Assembly: GCF_022012295.1 (NCBI RefSeq)
Contig: NZ_JAKLTN010000004.1
Location: 113,590 to 177,589, forward strand
DNA from: Dechloromonas hankyongensis
GTDB taxonomy: Bacteria; Pseudomonadota; Gammaproteobacteria; Burkholderiales; Rhodocyclaceae
Direction: 5' to 3'
DNA: 64,000 bases
The notes below the pieces were generated by a model, which was given only the letters and a program-made list of their open reading frames with translations, was not told the origin of the DNA and did no database searches. Position 1 is the first letter of the stretch, and each line of letters begins with the position of its first letter. This document shows positions 42,661 through 52,030 of this stretch, one piece after another. The position numbers and the translations under genes are program-made.

Positions 42661-42996
42661 ATGAAGAAGATATCCAATGCCTTGCTGGTCGCCGTGCTGG
42701 CGATGACGACCCTGCCCGCCGTGGTCGGCTGTTCGAACATGAGATCTTCGACGGAGCGGCAGCAATCGGTCGGCAGCTACATCGACGACGCCACCATCAC
42801 GACGCGGGTCAAGGCGGCGCTGGCCGAAGCCAAGGATGTTCGGGTAACGCAGGTCAATGTCGAGACCTACCAGGGTGTCGTGCAGCTCAGCGGCTTTGTC
42901 GATACCGAGTCGGAAATGCGGCGGGCCGCCGAGGTGACGCGTGGTGTCTCAGGCGTCAAGTCGGTGAAGAACGACATCCACGTCAAACCGCGCTGA
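42661..42996 (+). CDS. BON-domain lipoprotein
   Basis: 111 residues. Signal peptide with lipobox AVVGC, then one BON domain (SYIDDATITTRVKAALAEAK, VNVETYQGVVQLSGFVDTES, VKSVKNDIHV), close to OsmY/DolP-type periplasmic proteins that bind membranes. GGAGAATAC precedes the ATG. Immediately followed by the PRC-barrel gene, giving a BON+PRC pair like that at 20.8-22.4 kb but exported. Confidence 0.88.
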   Translation: MKKISNALLVAVLAMTTLPAVVGCSNMRSSTERQQSVGSYIDDATITTRVKAALAEAKDVRVTQVNVETYQGVVQLSGFVDTESEMRRAAEVTRGVSGVKSVKNDIHVKPR

Positions 42997-43025
42997 GCGG
43001 CGGCTGCCGCGCAAAGGAGAGCGCA

Positions 43026-43898
43026 ATGAACATCCATCGATTCGGACTGCACTTGGCAGCCAGTGCGCTGGCCGCCAGCCTGGCCGGCCCGTTGCTGGCA
43101 GTTGACCGGCCGGCCGGCAAGACGGCGACGGAAGCCGCCGGCCAGACCACCCAGGCGGTGACACGCGACCTGCGCGCCAGCAAGGTGATCGGCATGAAGG
43201 TACGCAACGCGCAGGACCAGGACCTGGGCAAGATCGACGACCTGATCGTCGATGTGAATAACGAGCGGGTGGCTTACGCCATCCTGTCCTTCGGCGGTGT
43301 GCTCGGCCTGGGTCAGAAGCTGTTCACCTATCCGCTATCCCTGTTCCAGCAGGCACCGGGACGCAACGACGAACTGGTGCTCAATGTCGACGAGGAGCGC
43401 CTGAAGAAGGCGCCGGGCTTCGAGCGCAAGAACTGGCCGGACTGGAACCAGTCCAGCTACCGGGGCGATGTCGATCGCTATTTCGGCCCGACGGTGAGCC
43501 CGAAAAGCATGCCCAACCAGCGCCTGGTGCGGGCCAGCGAGCTGATCGGCAAGAATGTCGACGATAGCGAAGGCCACCACGCCGGCGAATTGAAGGATCT
43601 GGTGGTCAACATGGGCAATGCCCGGGTGCATTACGCCATTTTCGATCTCGACAAGGCCTGGAGCCCGAACGACAAGCTGGTGCCGGTCACGCTGCACACC
43701 TTCAATTTCCCCAACGATCGCAGCAAGGACATTCTGCTGAAGGTGGGCCGCAACGACCTCGACATGTCGCAAGGCTTCGATGCCGGCAAATGGCCGGACG
43801 TCAGCGATCCCGCCTATCAGCGCAATATCGACAGCTACCTGCAGCGCTCCGCCGGCAAATCCCGCCCGACCGGTGCGGCCGGCCCAGTCCGGGATTAG
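43026..43898 (+). CDS. Exported protein with two PRC-barrel domains
   Basis: 290 residues. Signal peptide with cleavage near residues 25-26 (LAGPLLA-VDRP). PRC barrel 1 spans about 48-120 (RASKVIGMKVRNAQDQDLGK, AYAILSFGGVLGLGQKLFTY), and barrel 2 about 165-240 (RASELIGKNVDDSEGHHAGE, HYAIFDLDKAW). After each barrel comes a GF-x-x-x-x-WPD phrase, showing an internal duplication. Periplasmic; function unknown. Co-directional with the BON gene 29 bp upstream. Confidence 0.87.
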   Translation: MNIHRFGLHLAASALAASLAGPLLAVDRPAGKTATEAAGQTTQAVTRDLRASKVIGMKVRNAQDQDLGKIDDLIVDVNNERVAYAILSFGGVLGLGQKLFTYPLSLFQQAPGRNDELVLNVDEERLKKAPGFERKNWPDWNQSSYRGDVDRYFGPTVSPKSMPNQRLVRASELIGKNVDDSEGHHAGELKDLVVNMGNARVHYAIFDLDKAWSPNDKLVPVTLHTFNFPNDRSKDILLKVGRNDLDMSQGFDAGKWPDVSDPAYQRNIDSYLQRSAGKSRPTGAAGPVRD

Positions 43899-43919
43899 CC
43901 GGCGGCGTGCCGGCAGGCA

Positions 43920-44837
43920 GTGGAAAGCCTCTCCGGCATGTTCGCCATCCGCCACGTGACCGTCTACCGCTATGCGCGGCCGGTCATCCTCGGCACCCAT
44001 CGCCTGATGTTCCGGCCGCGTGACAGCCATGACCTGCGCCTGCTCGACACGGCGCTGACCATCAGCCCGCCGGCCGCTTCGCTGCGCTGGCTGCACGACG
44101 TGTTCGGCAATTCGGTGGCGCTCGCCGAATTCGCCGCACCGGCTGCCGAACTCCGCTTCCAGAGCGACATCCGGCTCGAGCACTACGCCGTCGACACGCC
44201 CGACTTTCCCATCGAGGACTACGCCCGCAGCTATCCGTTCAGCTACTCGGCCGACGAGATTCCCGACCTCGGACGGACCATAGAACGCCACTATCCCGAT
44301 CCAGAGCATCGGGTCGACACCTGGGCCAAACAGTTCGCCCGGCCGTCCGGGGACGGCGGCCTGGTCGAGACGCAGCCCATGCTCGAACGCCTGATGCGGG
44401 CGATCCACGACGATTTCGCCTACCAGGGGCGCGACGCCGAGGGCACGCAGACGCCGGCCGAGACGCTGGCCCGGCGCCAGGGCAGTTGCCGCGACTTCGC
44501 CTTGCTGATGATCGAGGCGGCGCGCAGCCTGGGGTTCGCCGCCCGCTTCGTCAGCGGCTACCAGTACGACCCGGAACGCGATCCGGCGGCCGGCGGCACG
44601 CCCGGCGGGACAACCCACGCCTGGGTGCAAATCTATCTGCCGGGTGCCGGCTGGGTCGAATTCGACCCGACCAGCGGCGGCGTCGGCGGCCGCAACCTGA
44701 TCCGCGTCGCGGTCGCCCGCGATCCGCAGCAGGCCATGCCGCTGACCGGCGCCTGGACCGGGGCGCCGGCCGATTACCTCGGCATGGAGGTGTCGGTGAC
44801 GGTGAGCACGGACGCCGCCGCCCTGCCCATCAATTGA
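43920..44837 (+). CDS. Transglutaminase-like family protein
   Basis: 305 residues from GTG 43920; ATG 43938 is an alternative. An N-terminal beta domain (IRHVTVYRYARPVILGTHRL) precedes the transglutaminase core with Cys in QGSCRDFALLM, His in THAWVQIYLP and Asp in VEFDPTSGG, a complete catalytic triad. Bacterial members are often proteases or cross-linkers of uncertain substrate. No signal peptide is evident. Lies between the PRC gene and the antiporter. Confidence 0.88.
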   Translation: MESLSGMFAIRHVTVYRYARPVILGTHRLMFRPRDSHDLRLLDTALTISPPAASLRWLHDVFGNSVALAEFAAPAAELRFQSDIRLEHYAVDTPDFPIEDYARSYPFSYSADEIPDLGRTIERHYPDPEHRVDTWAKQFARPSGDGGLVETQPMLERLMRAIHDDFAYQGRDAEGTQTPAETLARRQGSCRDFALLMIEAARSLGFAARFVSGYQYDPERDPAAGGTPGGTTHAWVQIYLPGAGWVEFDPTSGGVGGRNLIRVAVARDPQQAMPLTGAWTGAPADYLGMEVSVTVSTDAAALPIN

Positions 44838-44868
44838 CCCTGCCCCGGCGGGCGACTACCCTGTCGAG

Positions 44869-46167
44869 ATGAGTCCGCTCGACATCTGGTGCATCGTGAT
44901 CGGTGCTGTCCTGGTCTCAATGGCGCTGACCGGCAGCCTCGTCGAGCGCCTGCCGGTGACACCCGCCATCCTCTACCTGGCTGCCGGCTATGCCATCAGC
45001 CGCGGTGGCCTGCACGAACTCGATCCGATCATCGACGCCGCCCTGCTCCGTGGCCTGTCCGAAATCGCCATTGCCATCTCGCTGTTCGCGGTCGGTCTCA
45101 AGTTGCGCGTACCGATGACCGCCCATGCCTGGCGCGTGCCCCTGCGCCTCGCCCTGCCCGCCCTGGTGCTGACCATCCTGTTCTTTGCCGGCGCCGCGTG
45201 GTGGCTCTATGGCCTTTCCGCGGGAATGGCGCTGGTCCTGGCGGCGATCCTGTCGCCGACCGACCCGGTGCTCGGCGCCGACGTCCACGTCGCCCGCCCC
45301 GGCGACCGCGACCAGGTGCGCTTCGGGCTGACCGCCGAAGGCGGCATCAACGATGCCGTCGCCCTGCCCGCCGTGCTGCTCGGGCTGGGCCTGCTCGGCC
45401 GGCACGACCTGGGCGCTTTCGGTTGGCACTGGCTGGTGGTCGAGGTGCTGTGGTTCATGCTTGGCGGTTTCGCCGTCGGCTGGGCCATCGGCTGGCTGGT
45501 CGGGCGTCTGGTGCTGCAGATGCGCCGCCGTCGCCTGGCCACCGGCTTCGACGAATTCCTGGGCTTCGGCGTCATCGGCCTGGCTTTCGGCATCGCCGGA
45601 CAACTGCTCGCCTCGGAATTTCTCGCCGTTTTCGCCGCCGGGCTGGCGCTGCGCCATATCGAGCGGCGCATCTCGGTGGGCGGCGGCGTCAATCCGGAAG
45701 GGGTCTCCATCGACGACAAGGCCGCCGCCATCGACCCCGAGCGGGCCGCCGCCCACATCACGCACTCGCTGCTCACCTTCAACACGCAGGCCGAACACAT
45801 TGCCGAACTGTTCCTGGTCATGGTGCTCGGCGGCCTGCTTGCCAGCATCGAGCCGGATATCCGGGACCTGGCGCTGGCGGTCTTCCTGTTCCTGATCGCT
45901 CGCCCGTTGGCGGTGGGTCTGGCGCTGGTCGGTACCGGCTGCCTGGCCGAGCAGCGCCGGCTGATCGCCTGGTTCGGCATCCGCGGCATCGGCTCGCTGT
46001 ACTACCTCGCCTTCGTGCTGCAATCCGGCCTGGTCGGGCCGCCGGCCGACCGCCTGGTATCCACGGTGCTGCTGGTCACCGCCGTCTCCATCGTGGTGCA
46101 CGGCCTGACGGCGACGCCGCTGATGCAGCGCTACTACCGCCGCTCGCGGCCGGGTGGCGAGGAATGA
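44869..46167 (+). CDS. Cation:proton antiporter (CPA1/NhaP-like)
   Basis: 432 residues with about 12 predicted transmembrane helices. The ion-binding segments LSPTDPVLGAD and EGGINDAVALP carry the paired Asp residues of CPA1 exchangers, and a later IRGIGSLYYL matches the conserved Arg helix. A soluble insert near 275-310 (SVGGGVNPEGVSIDDKAAAI) is present. It would exchange Na+ or K+ for H+ across the inner membrane. 31 bp after the transglutaminase gene; converges on the patatin gene. Confidence 0.88.
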   Translation: MSPLDIWCIVIGAVLVSMALTGSLVERLPVTPAILYLAAGYAISRGGLHELDPIIDAALLRGLSEIAIAISLFAVGLKLRVPMTAHAWRVPLRLALPALVLTILFFAGAAWWLYGLSAGMALVLAAILSPTDPVLGADVHVARPGDRDQVRFGLTAEGGINDAVALPAVLLGLGLLGRHDLGAFGWHWLVVEVLWFMLGGFAVGWAIGWLVGRLVLQMRRRRLATGFDEFLGFGVIGLAFGIAGQLLASEFLAVFAAGLALRHIERRISVGGGVNPEGVSIDDKAAAIDPERAAAHITHSLLTFNTQAEHIAELFLVMVLGGLLASIEPDIRDLALAVFLFLIARPLAVGLALVGTGCLAEQRRLIAWFGIRGIGSLYYLAFVLQSGLVGPPADRLVSTVLLVTAVSIVVHGLTATPLMQRYYRRSRPGGEE

Positions 46168-46177
46168 GCGGTCCCGC

Positions 46178-47458
46178 TCAGCCTTCGGCGCCGTCGTCGC
46201 CGGCACTGTGCAGGTCGTGGGTGACGAAATCGCGCCCCGGGCCGGGCAGGTCCAGCCAGTCTTCGTGGCGCAGCGTGCGGCGCATGTCGTCGAGGCCGCA
46301 GGCCCAGTGGTCGCGCATGGTCAGGGCGCCGAACTCGTAGTCCTTGGCCATGCCGTCCCATTCCTTGTCGCGGTAGATCAGGTGGATGACGTTGACCCGG
46401 CGGTCGCTGGCCCACAGCCGGGCTTCCTTGCACACCGGATCGGAGCACCGGCGCTCGTCGGGAATGTGGTGGAGCAGCTGGCGCACCAGGTGGCGGACGT
46501 GCTGTTCGCGTGACAGCAGGTCGGTGATGGCCCGCGTCCGGCTGGAGAACTGGATGTCCTTGAGGCGTTCCTGGGCGTCCCAGATGTTGTTGGGCACGAT
46601 GCCGCGGGCGCTCCACAGGTCGACCTGGAAGGCCAGCGTGTCGGGGCGCGGCCAGGTGGTGAGCACCTTGAGCAGCGGCGTGTTGGAAACCAGGGCGCCG
46701 TCCCAGTAGAACTCGCCGTCGATCTCGACCGGCGGAAAGGCCGGCGGCAGCGCGCCCGAGGCCATGAAGTGCTCGGCCCGCAGGCGGCCTTTCCAGTGGC
46801 CGCTGCTGTTGTCGAAATATTCGAAATTGCCGGTGCGCACATTGACCGCACTGACCGTGACGCGCGTTTCGCCGGCGTTGATCCGCTCGAAATCGACGAG
46901 TTGTTCGAGCGTCGCCTTCATCGGCGCCGTGTCGTAGTAGCTGACCTTCTCGGGCGGCTGCTCGAGGGACAGCCAGGGCGGCGGCAGGCGTGGCAGGAAG
47001 AAGCCGGTCTGGCCCTGGCAGATGGCCTGCCAGGCCTCGAAGGCGCTGAAGCTCTTGCGCGTTTCGCCGCCCAGGCGGGCCACCCAGGTGTCAATCATGT
47101 CGTCCATCGGCCGCATCCAGGCCGGGGAACGGCAGATCGTCTCCCAGAACTCGCGCAGGCGCACCGTCCGCTCGGCCGGCGCGTTGCCGGCGATGATCGC
47201 GGTATTGAAGGCGCCGATCGAGATGCCGGTCACCCAGTTGGGCGTGATGCCGGCCTCGTCGAGACCCTGGAAGACCCCGGCTTGGTAGGCGCCGAGGGCG
47301 CCGCCGCCCTGCAGCACAAGGGCGATCACCGGATAGGGCAGCTTGCGTCGGGGCGGCCTTTCTTCCGGCTCAGGCGTCGGCGGCGCGCGCAGGGTGTGCC
47401 CGCCCGGCGCGGCCTCGGCGACGACGGTCAGCGGCCGCTCCTCCATCGCCCGGCTCAC
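46178..47458 (-). CDS. Patatin-like phospholipase (DUF3734 C-terminus)
   Basis: 426 residues. The catalytic dyad is visible: oxyanion [11 protein letters not shown], nucleophile Ser in GISIGAFN and Asp in [11 protein letters not shown]-terminal DUF3734 region follows ([20 protein letters not shown]). Relatives occur beside 3-hydroxybutyrate-dehydrogenase-type SDR genes, as here, and a link to poly-hydroxybutyrate or lipid turnover is plausible but unproven. Overlaps the SDR by ATGA. Last gene of the ferritin-to-patatin operon. Confidence 0.88.
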   Translation of the reverse strand: MSRAMEERPLTVVAEAAPGGHTLRAPPTPEPEERPPRRKLPYPVIALVLQGGGALGAYQAGVFQGLDEAGITPNWVTGISIGAFNTAIIAGNAPAERTVRLREFWETICRSPAWMRPMDDMIDTWVARLGGETRKSFSAFEAWQAICQGQTGFFLPRLPPPWLSLEQPPEKVSYYDTAPMKATLEQLVDFERINAGETRVTVSAVNVRTGNFEYFDNSSGHWKGRLRAEHFMASGALPPAFPPVEIDGEFYWDGALVSNTPLLKVLTTWPRPDTLAFQVDLWSARGIVPNNIWDAQERLKDIQFSSRTRAITDLLSREQHVRHLVRQLLHHIPDERRCSDPVCKEARLWASDRRVNVIHLIYRDKEWDGMAKDYEFGALTMRDHWACGLDDMRRTLRHEDWLDLPGPGRDFVTHDLHSAGDDGAEG

Positions 47459-48258
47459 TGCATATGCCAGCCGTGGCTGACGATGATGGACTGGCCGGTC
47501 AGCGCGGCGCTCGGGAAGGCGGCCAGGAACAGCACGGTTTGCGCTACCTCGTCGACGGTGGTGAACTGGCCGTCCACCGTCTCGCCCAGCATCACCTTGC
47601 TGATCACCTCGCTCTCGCTGATGCCCTTTTCCCTGGCCTGCTCGGGGATCTGCTTGTCGACCAGCGGCGTGCGCACGAAGCCGGGACAGACGACATGCGA
47701 GCGCACGCCGTGGGCTGCTCCTTCCTTGGCAACCACGCGGGCCAGGCCGAGCAGGCCGTGCTTGGCGGCGACATAGGCCGACTTGAGCGGCGAGGCCTCG
47801 TGCGAATGCACCGAGCCGGTATAGATGATCACCCCGCCGCGCGCCTCGTGCCGGTACATGTAGCGCAATGCGGCGCGGGTAGTCAGGAAGGCGCCGTCGA
47901 GATGGACGGCGAGAACTTTGCGCCAGTCGGCAAAGGAAAAGTTTTCAATGGGATTGACGATCTGGATGCCGGCATTGGAAATCAGGATGTCGATGCCACC
48001 AAACTTGGCGGCAACGGCATCGAAATTCCGGTCCACCCCGGCTTCGTCGGCCACGTCCATCTTGACGCCCATCGCCCGGCCGCCCTCGAGTTCGATATCG
48101 CCGGCCACGGCGCGCGCGCCGTTGAGGTCGAGATCGGCGATGGCGACGGCGGCGCCGGCCCGTGCCAGCGTCGTGGCGATGGCCTTGCCGATGCCGCTGG
48201 CAGCACCGGTGACGACGGCCACCCGGCCGTCCAGTTCAGGTCTTGTCTGGTGACTCAT
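47455..48258 (-). CDS. SDR, 3-hydroxybutyrate-dehydrogenase-like
   Basis: 267 residues. [21 protein letters not shown], Ser in [10 protein letters not shown] and catalytic YVAAKHG. The phrases [20 protein letters not shown] and [19 protein letters not shown] resemble D-3-hydroxybutyrate dehydrogenases, which oxidise the PHB monomer to acetoacetate with NAD+. Exact specificity is uncertain. ATGA overlaps on both sides (EEP upstream, patatin downstream). Confidence 0.85.
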   Translation of the reverse strand: MSHQTRPELDGRVAVVTGAASGIGKAIATTLARAGAAVAIADLDLNGARAVAGDIELEGGRAMGVKMDVADEAGVDRNFDAVAAKFGGIDILISNAGIQIVNPIENFSFADWRKVLAVHLDGAFLTTRAALRYMYRHEARGGVIIYTGSVHSHEASPLKSAYVAAKHGLLGLARVVAKEGAAHGVRSHVVCPGFVRTPLVDKQIPEQAREKGISESEVISKVMLGETVDGQFTTVDEVAQTVLFLAAFPSAALTGQSIIVSHGWHMQ

Positions 48259-49088
48259 AATGCGTTCCTTTCCTTCGTACGCGGCACCCGCCGCCGATTC
48301 GGGCGATGCACGCCGCCGTCCCGCTCCGCGCCGACCTTGGCGGCAATGATCGCCTTGACCGGCAGGTGGTCGGATGCAATGCGCGCGCCGGCCGTCCGGT
48401 GCGTGCCGAAAGCGAGCAAGGCCCAGTAGGGGCGTACCCAGACGCGGTCGAGCGCGAAAATCGGCCAGCGGGCCGGAAAGGAACGCTCGGCCGGCGCCTG
48501 GCCGAGCAGGCCGTGCAGCCAGCGCAGCGGCCGGCCGATCGGCAGCCATTCGTTGATGTCGCCGAGAACGATCACCGGCCGCTCGGGCGGCACGTCGTGC
48601 AGCAGGTCCAGCATCTTGCGCACCTGGTAGCGGCGCTCGCCCGGCCGCAGGCCGAGGTGGGTGACGAAGACGCGTACCACCAGACCGTCTATGTCGAGGT
48701 CGGCCTCGATGGCGCCGCGCGGTTCGCGCTGCGGAACGCTCAGGTCGTGCTGGCGCACGGCCAGTACCGGCCGCCGGGTGAGCAGCGCATTGCCGAAATG
48801 GCCGGTGTGGTTGACGATGGTGTGGCCGGGAATGGCCTGCATGTGCGTCCTCTCGGCCAGGTAGTCGAGTTGCACCGAATCATGCCGGCCGTCCTGGTCG
48901 CTGGCCACTTCCTGCAGGCCGATGGTGTCGCAGCCGATCTCGTCGATGATGCCGGCGACGCGCGCCGCATCGGTGCGCCCGTCGGTGCCGGCGCAGCGAT
49001 GGATGTTGTAGGAGGCGATGCGCAGGCAGTCCGGGCCGAGCAGTTCGTCCAGGTTGTGCCAGCTGACCAGTTCGGTGTCCTGGTTCAT
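48255..49088 (-). CDS. Endonuclease/exonuclease/phosphatase (EEP) family protein
   Basis: 277 residues. EEP metal site: IASYNIHRC, the metal Glu in [14 protein letters not shown] and the C-terminal [20 protein letters not shown] is typical of the subgroup adjoining phospholipase D genes. Likely a phosphodiesterase acting on lipid head groups or nucleic acid. It is coupled by ATGA to the PLD gene upstream. Confidence 0.87.
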   Translation of the reverse strand: MNQDTELVSWHNLDELLGPDCLRIASYNIHRCAGTDGRTDAARVAGIIDEIGCDTIGLQEVASDQDGRHDSVQLDYLAERTHMQAIPGHTIVNHTGHFGNALLTRRPVLAVRQHDLSVPQREPRGAIEADLDIDGLVVRVFVTHLGLRPGERRYQVRKMLDLLHDVPPERPVIVLGDINEWLPIGRPLRWLHGLLGQAPAERSFPARWPIFALDRVWVRPYWALLAFGTHRTAGARIASDHLPVKAIIAAKVGAERDGGVHRPNRRRVPRTKERNAL

Positions 49089-51247
49089 GAGGCGGGCGGC
49101 AGTCCGGAACGGCGGCTGTCGAGCAACAGCCAGCGGCGGACGAGCAGGGTGAGGACGATCAGCGCAACGGCCAGGCCGGCGATCAGGCCGACGTTGATCG
49201 ACGCATGGCCGGCCAGGGCCTCGCCGATTTCTCGGCCGAAGATCGCCGTGACGAAGGTGCCGGGCAGCAGGCCGAGCAGGCTGCCGAGCATGAAATGCCA
49301 CAGGCGGATATGGATGGCCCCGGCGACCAGCCCTTCCACTGCGAACGGGGCCAGCGGCACCAGGCGCAGCGCGGTAACGGCGAGCAGGCCGTGCCGGCGC
49401 AGGGTTTCCGCCATGCGGTTGAGACGGCGGCCGGTGAAGTGGCGTACCGTGTGGCGCGGCAGCTGGCGGCCGGCGACGTAGCTCAGGAAGGCGGCGAGCA
49501 GCAGGCCGCACAGCCCGTAGGCGGCGCCGGTCAGCGGCCCGAAGGCGACGATGGCGGCGAGCGTGATCAGCGGCCGCGGAAAGAGCACCAGGCAGGCCGG
49601 CGTGTAGGCGACGATGATGGCCAGCGGCGCCCAGGGCCGGTCGGCGAAGGCGTCCGCCCAGGCCATGATCCGCTCCGGCTGCAAGTAGTCGGCGAGCGGC
49701 GTGAAGCGCCACAGGCCGGTCAGGCCGGCGACCAGCAGCAGGGCGATCAGCACGCGGCGGGCGCCCTGGCGCCAGTCGGCAGCCTCGCCGGCCGCCAGAT
49801 CGGCCGGCACGGCGCTTTCGATCATGCCGTTGGTGAATGGGCGCTCGGGATCGGCCAGACGGGCCAGTTCGAGTACTGCCGCCGGCCATTCGGGCTGGCT
49901 TTCGAAGCGCCTGAGCGTGCGGCGGCCGCCGGCCAGCGCCGCGATGGCGCCGTGCAGGCTGCCCTGGCGGCGGACTTCCTGTTCGACGCGCTCCGGCGGC
50001 TGGGCCAGGTGTTCGCCGAGCAGACGGTTGCGCACTTGCCGGATGACGGCGGCCACCGCCGGCTGGCCGCCCGCCTCGATGGCGGCATCGCATTCGCTGT
50101 CGAGGCCGAGCGAACGGTTGCACAGGTTGGCCGAGCCGATGCGCAGCACCTCGTCGTCGACGATGGTCAGCTTGGCGTGGATGTCGAGGCAGGTGCCGGC
50201 CTTGAGGCCCTCGATGTGTGGATAGTAGATGAACAGGCGGTGGTGGCGGTCGGCGGCGCGCAGGCGCTGGATCAACCCGGTGCGCAGCAGGTGCATGGTG
50301 TGTTCTTCGAGCCAGCCGTGGCTGAGCAGGCGCAGCACGATGATGATTTCCGGGCCGTCCGGCTCGGCCAGCCGGGCGGCCAGGGCGTCGCCGATGGCGG
50401 CGGCGGTGAAATACTGGTTTTCGATGTAGAGGCTGTGGCGGGCGGCGGCGATCATGTCGAGATAGAGCGCCTCGACTTCATGCACGGCGGGCCGGCCGGG
50501 GCCCGGCGGCAGGGTGCGGGCGATGGCCACGTCGACGTCGACGAAATCGGCGGCCAGCCCGGACGGCCACGGATCGGCCCCTGGCGGAACCGGCGGCAGC
50601 GCCTCGTCGGTGGCGGCCAGCCAGCGGCTGCGGGCCAGTTCGCCGAAGGCGCGTGCCGCGTCCCCGTCCACCGCCATCATGAGGTCGTGGACCGGCGGAT
50701 AGGCGGAGCCGCCAGCCTGCCGGCGCCGGTCGTCGATGCGGTGGGCCGGCGTGTCCCAGCGCCGGTCGGTGAGGTCGAAGCCGCCGACGAAGGCCATGGC
50801 GTCGTCGATGACCACCACTTTCTGGTGGTGCGAACCGCCTACCGGATGGGTGTTGTCGTAGGTCACCTCGACCCGGTGGTGTGCCTGCCAGCCGAAGCCC
50901 CAGACCGGCGGCAGCTCGCGGTCGGTACCGAAGACCAGCGGATAGTCCCAGTCGAGGACGCGAATCTGCAGCGTGTGGCGGCGCTGGGCGAGCCAGTTCA
51001 GGAAGTCGCCGAGCCGGGCCGGCGGACCGTGCCAGCCGTGCTCGAAATGCAGGCGCGTGCTGCTGCTGAAATCCCAGGCGAGGACGGTGATGGCATGGCT
51101 GGCCTGCTCGGCCGCCCGGCGAAAGGCGTCGAAATACGCCTCGCCGTCGATGAGCAGCGCGACGCGCCGGGCATGGGCAACCGCGCAGCAGTTGCGGCCC
51201 GGCGCAAAGAGACTGCGAGGGCTGGCGGAGTTGACGGCGGTCGGCAC
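49085..51247 (-). CDS. Phospholipase D-like protein fused to a VTT (DedA/TVP38) membrane domain
   Basis: 720 residues from GTG 51247. Two HKD motifs: HHQKVVVIDD near residue 140 and HAKLTIVDDEVLRIGSANLC near 355. After a linker, a TVP38/DedA-type VTT domain with about six helices spans 510-705 (LFPRPLITLAAIVAFGPLTG, LLGLLPGTFVTAIFG). The fusion joins a phosphatidyl-transfer or hydrolysis head to a putative lipid-scramblase membrane unit. It lies 13 bp after the ferritin-like gene. Confidence 0.9.
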   Translation of the reverse strand: MPTAVNSASPRSLFAPGRNCCAVAHARRVALLIDGEAYFDAFRRAAEQASHAITVLAWDFSSSTRLHFEHGWHGPPARLGDFLNWLAQRRHTLQIRVLDWDYPLVFGTDRELPPVWGFGWQAHHRVEVTYDNTHPVGGSHHQKVVVIDDAMAFVGGFDLTDRRWDTPAHRIDDRRRQAGGSAYPPVHDLMMAVDGDAARAFGELARSRWLAATDEALPPVPPGADPWPSGLAADFVDVDVAIARTLPPGPGRPAVHEVEALYLDMIAAARHSLYIENQYFTAAAIGDALAARLAEPDGPEIIIVLRLLSHGWLEEHTMHLLRTGLIQRLRAADRHHRLFIYYPHIEGLKAGTCLDIHAKLTIVDDEVLRIGSANLCNRSLGLDSECDAAIEAGGQPAVAAVIRQVRNRLLGEHLAQPPERVEQEVRRQGSLHGAIAALAGGRRTLRRFESQPEWPAAVLELARLADPERPFTNGMIESAVPADLAAGEAADWRQGARRVLIALLLVAGLTGLWRFTPLADYLQPERIMAWADAFADRPWAPLAIIVAYTPACLVLFPRPLITLAAIVAFGPLTGAAYGLCGLLLAAFLSYVAGRQLPRHTVRHFTGRRLNRMAETLRRHGLLAVTALRLVPLAPFAVEGLVAGAIHIRLWHFMLGSLLGLLPGTFVTAIFGREIGEALAGHASINVGLIAGLAVALIVLTLLVRRWLLLDSRRSGLPPAS

Positions 51248-51260
51248 GGGCGCCCGCCGT

Positions 51261-51824
51261 TCAGACGGCGTAGTGGGTGGTGCCGATCTGGTGGATCAGG
51301 GTGTGCAGTTCCTCGGCATGCTCTTCCTCGACGGCCAGCACCTCCTCGAACAGGCGGCGGGTCGTCGGATCGTCGTTTCCCAGGTAATTGACGATCTCCT
51401 TGTAGCTGTCGATGGCGATGCGCTCGGCGACCAGGTTTTCCTTGATCATGTCGACGATGGTGTCGCATTCGACATATTCGGCATGGCTGCGCCGGGTCAA
51501 TGTGTCGGGCGAGAAATCCGGCTCGCCGCCGAGCTGGGTGATGCGGTCGGCGAAGCGGTCGGCATGGTCTTCCTCCTCGCGGGCGTGCTCGAGGAATTCC
51601 TGGGCGATGCTGACGGCGGTCAGGCCCTTGGCCGTGTGGTAATGGCGTTTGTAGCGCAGGCTGCAGACGATTTCGGTGGCCAGCGCGGTATTGAGCAGTT
51701 GCAGCACGGTTTCGCGGTCGGCCCGGTAGTCGTTGGTGACGGCGCCTTCGTCGATATGGTGGCGGGCGCGGTCGCGCAGGGTCTGGACATCCGACATGCC
51801 GGCGGGGATCGAGGCGGGCATCAT
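51261..51824 (-). CDS. Bacterioferritin-like ferritin-fold protein
   Basis: 187 residues. The Glu/His di-iron ligands appear in order: ATEIVCSLRYKRHYH, AREEEDHADRF, VAERIAIDSYKEI and VEEEHAEELHTLI. Soluble four-helix ferritin fold; stores or detoxifies iron, or acts in oxidative stress. AAGGAG precedes the tandem ATGs. First gene of the operon leading to PLD, EEP, SDR and patatin. Confidence 0.88.
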   Translation of the reverse strand: MMPASIPAGMSDVQTLRDRARHHIDEGAVTNDYRADRETVLQLLNTALATEIVCSLRYKRHYHTAKGLTAVSIAQEFLEHAREEEDHADRFADRITQLGGEPDFSPDTLTRRSHAEYVECDTIVDMIKENLVAERIAIDSYKEIVNYLGNDDPTTRRLFEEVLAVEEEHAEELHTLIHQIGTTHYAV

Positions 51825-51862
51825 GGGTGGCTCCTTGTAGAAGATTCCAAGTCCTATGGAGC

Positions 51863-51878
51863 TGCAACCGGCATGCCC
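51863..51878 (-). promoter_or_regulatory. Sigma-54-type promoter candidate for the ferritin-PLD-EEP-SDR-patatin operon
   Basis: Reverse strand: GGGCATG, spacer CCGG, TTGCA; exact spacing. The start would be near 51852, giving a 28-base leader. One of the best matches in the set. Confidence 0.6.
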
Positions 51879-52030
51879 GGTCGGCCGCGGCACGGGCCGC
51901 CCTATCAGTGAAGCTAGGCGCTCTGCTCCCGATCCGCTCGGCTGGCGCCGGGCGCTTTCCACCCGGGATTCACGCCGCCTGGAACGAGAGGCAATTTTCT
52001 CTGTCTGATTTGGCTTATGGCTGCTGAGTC

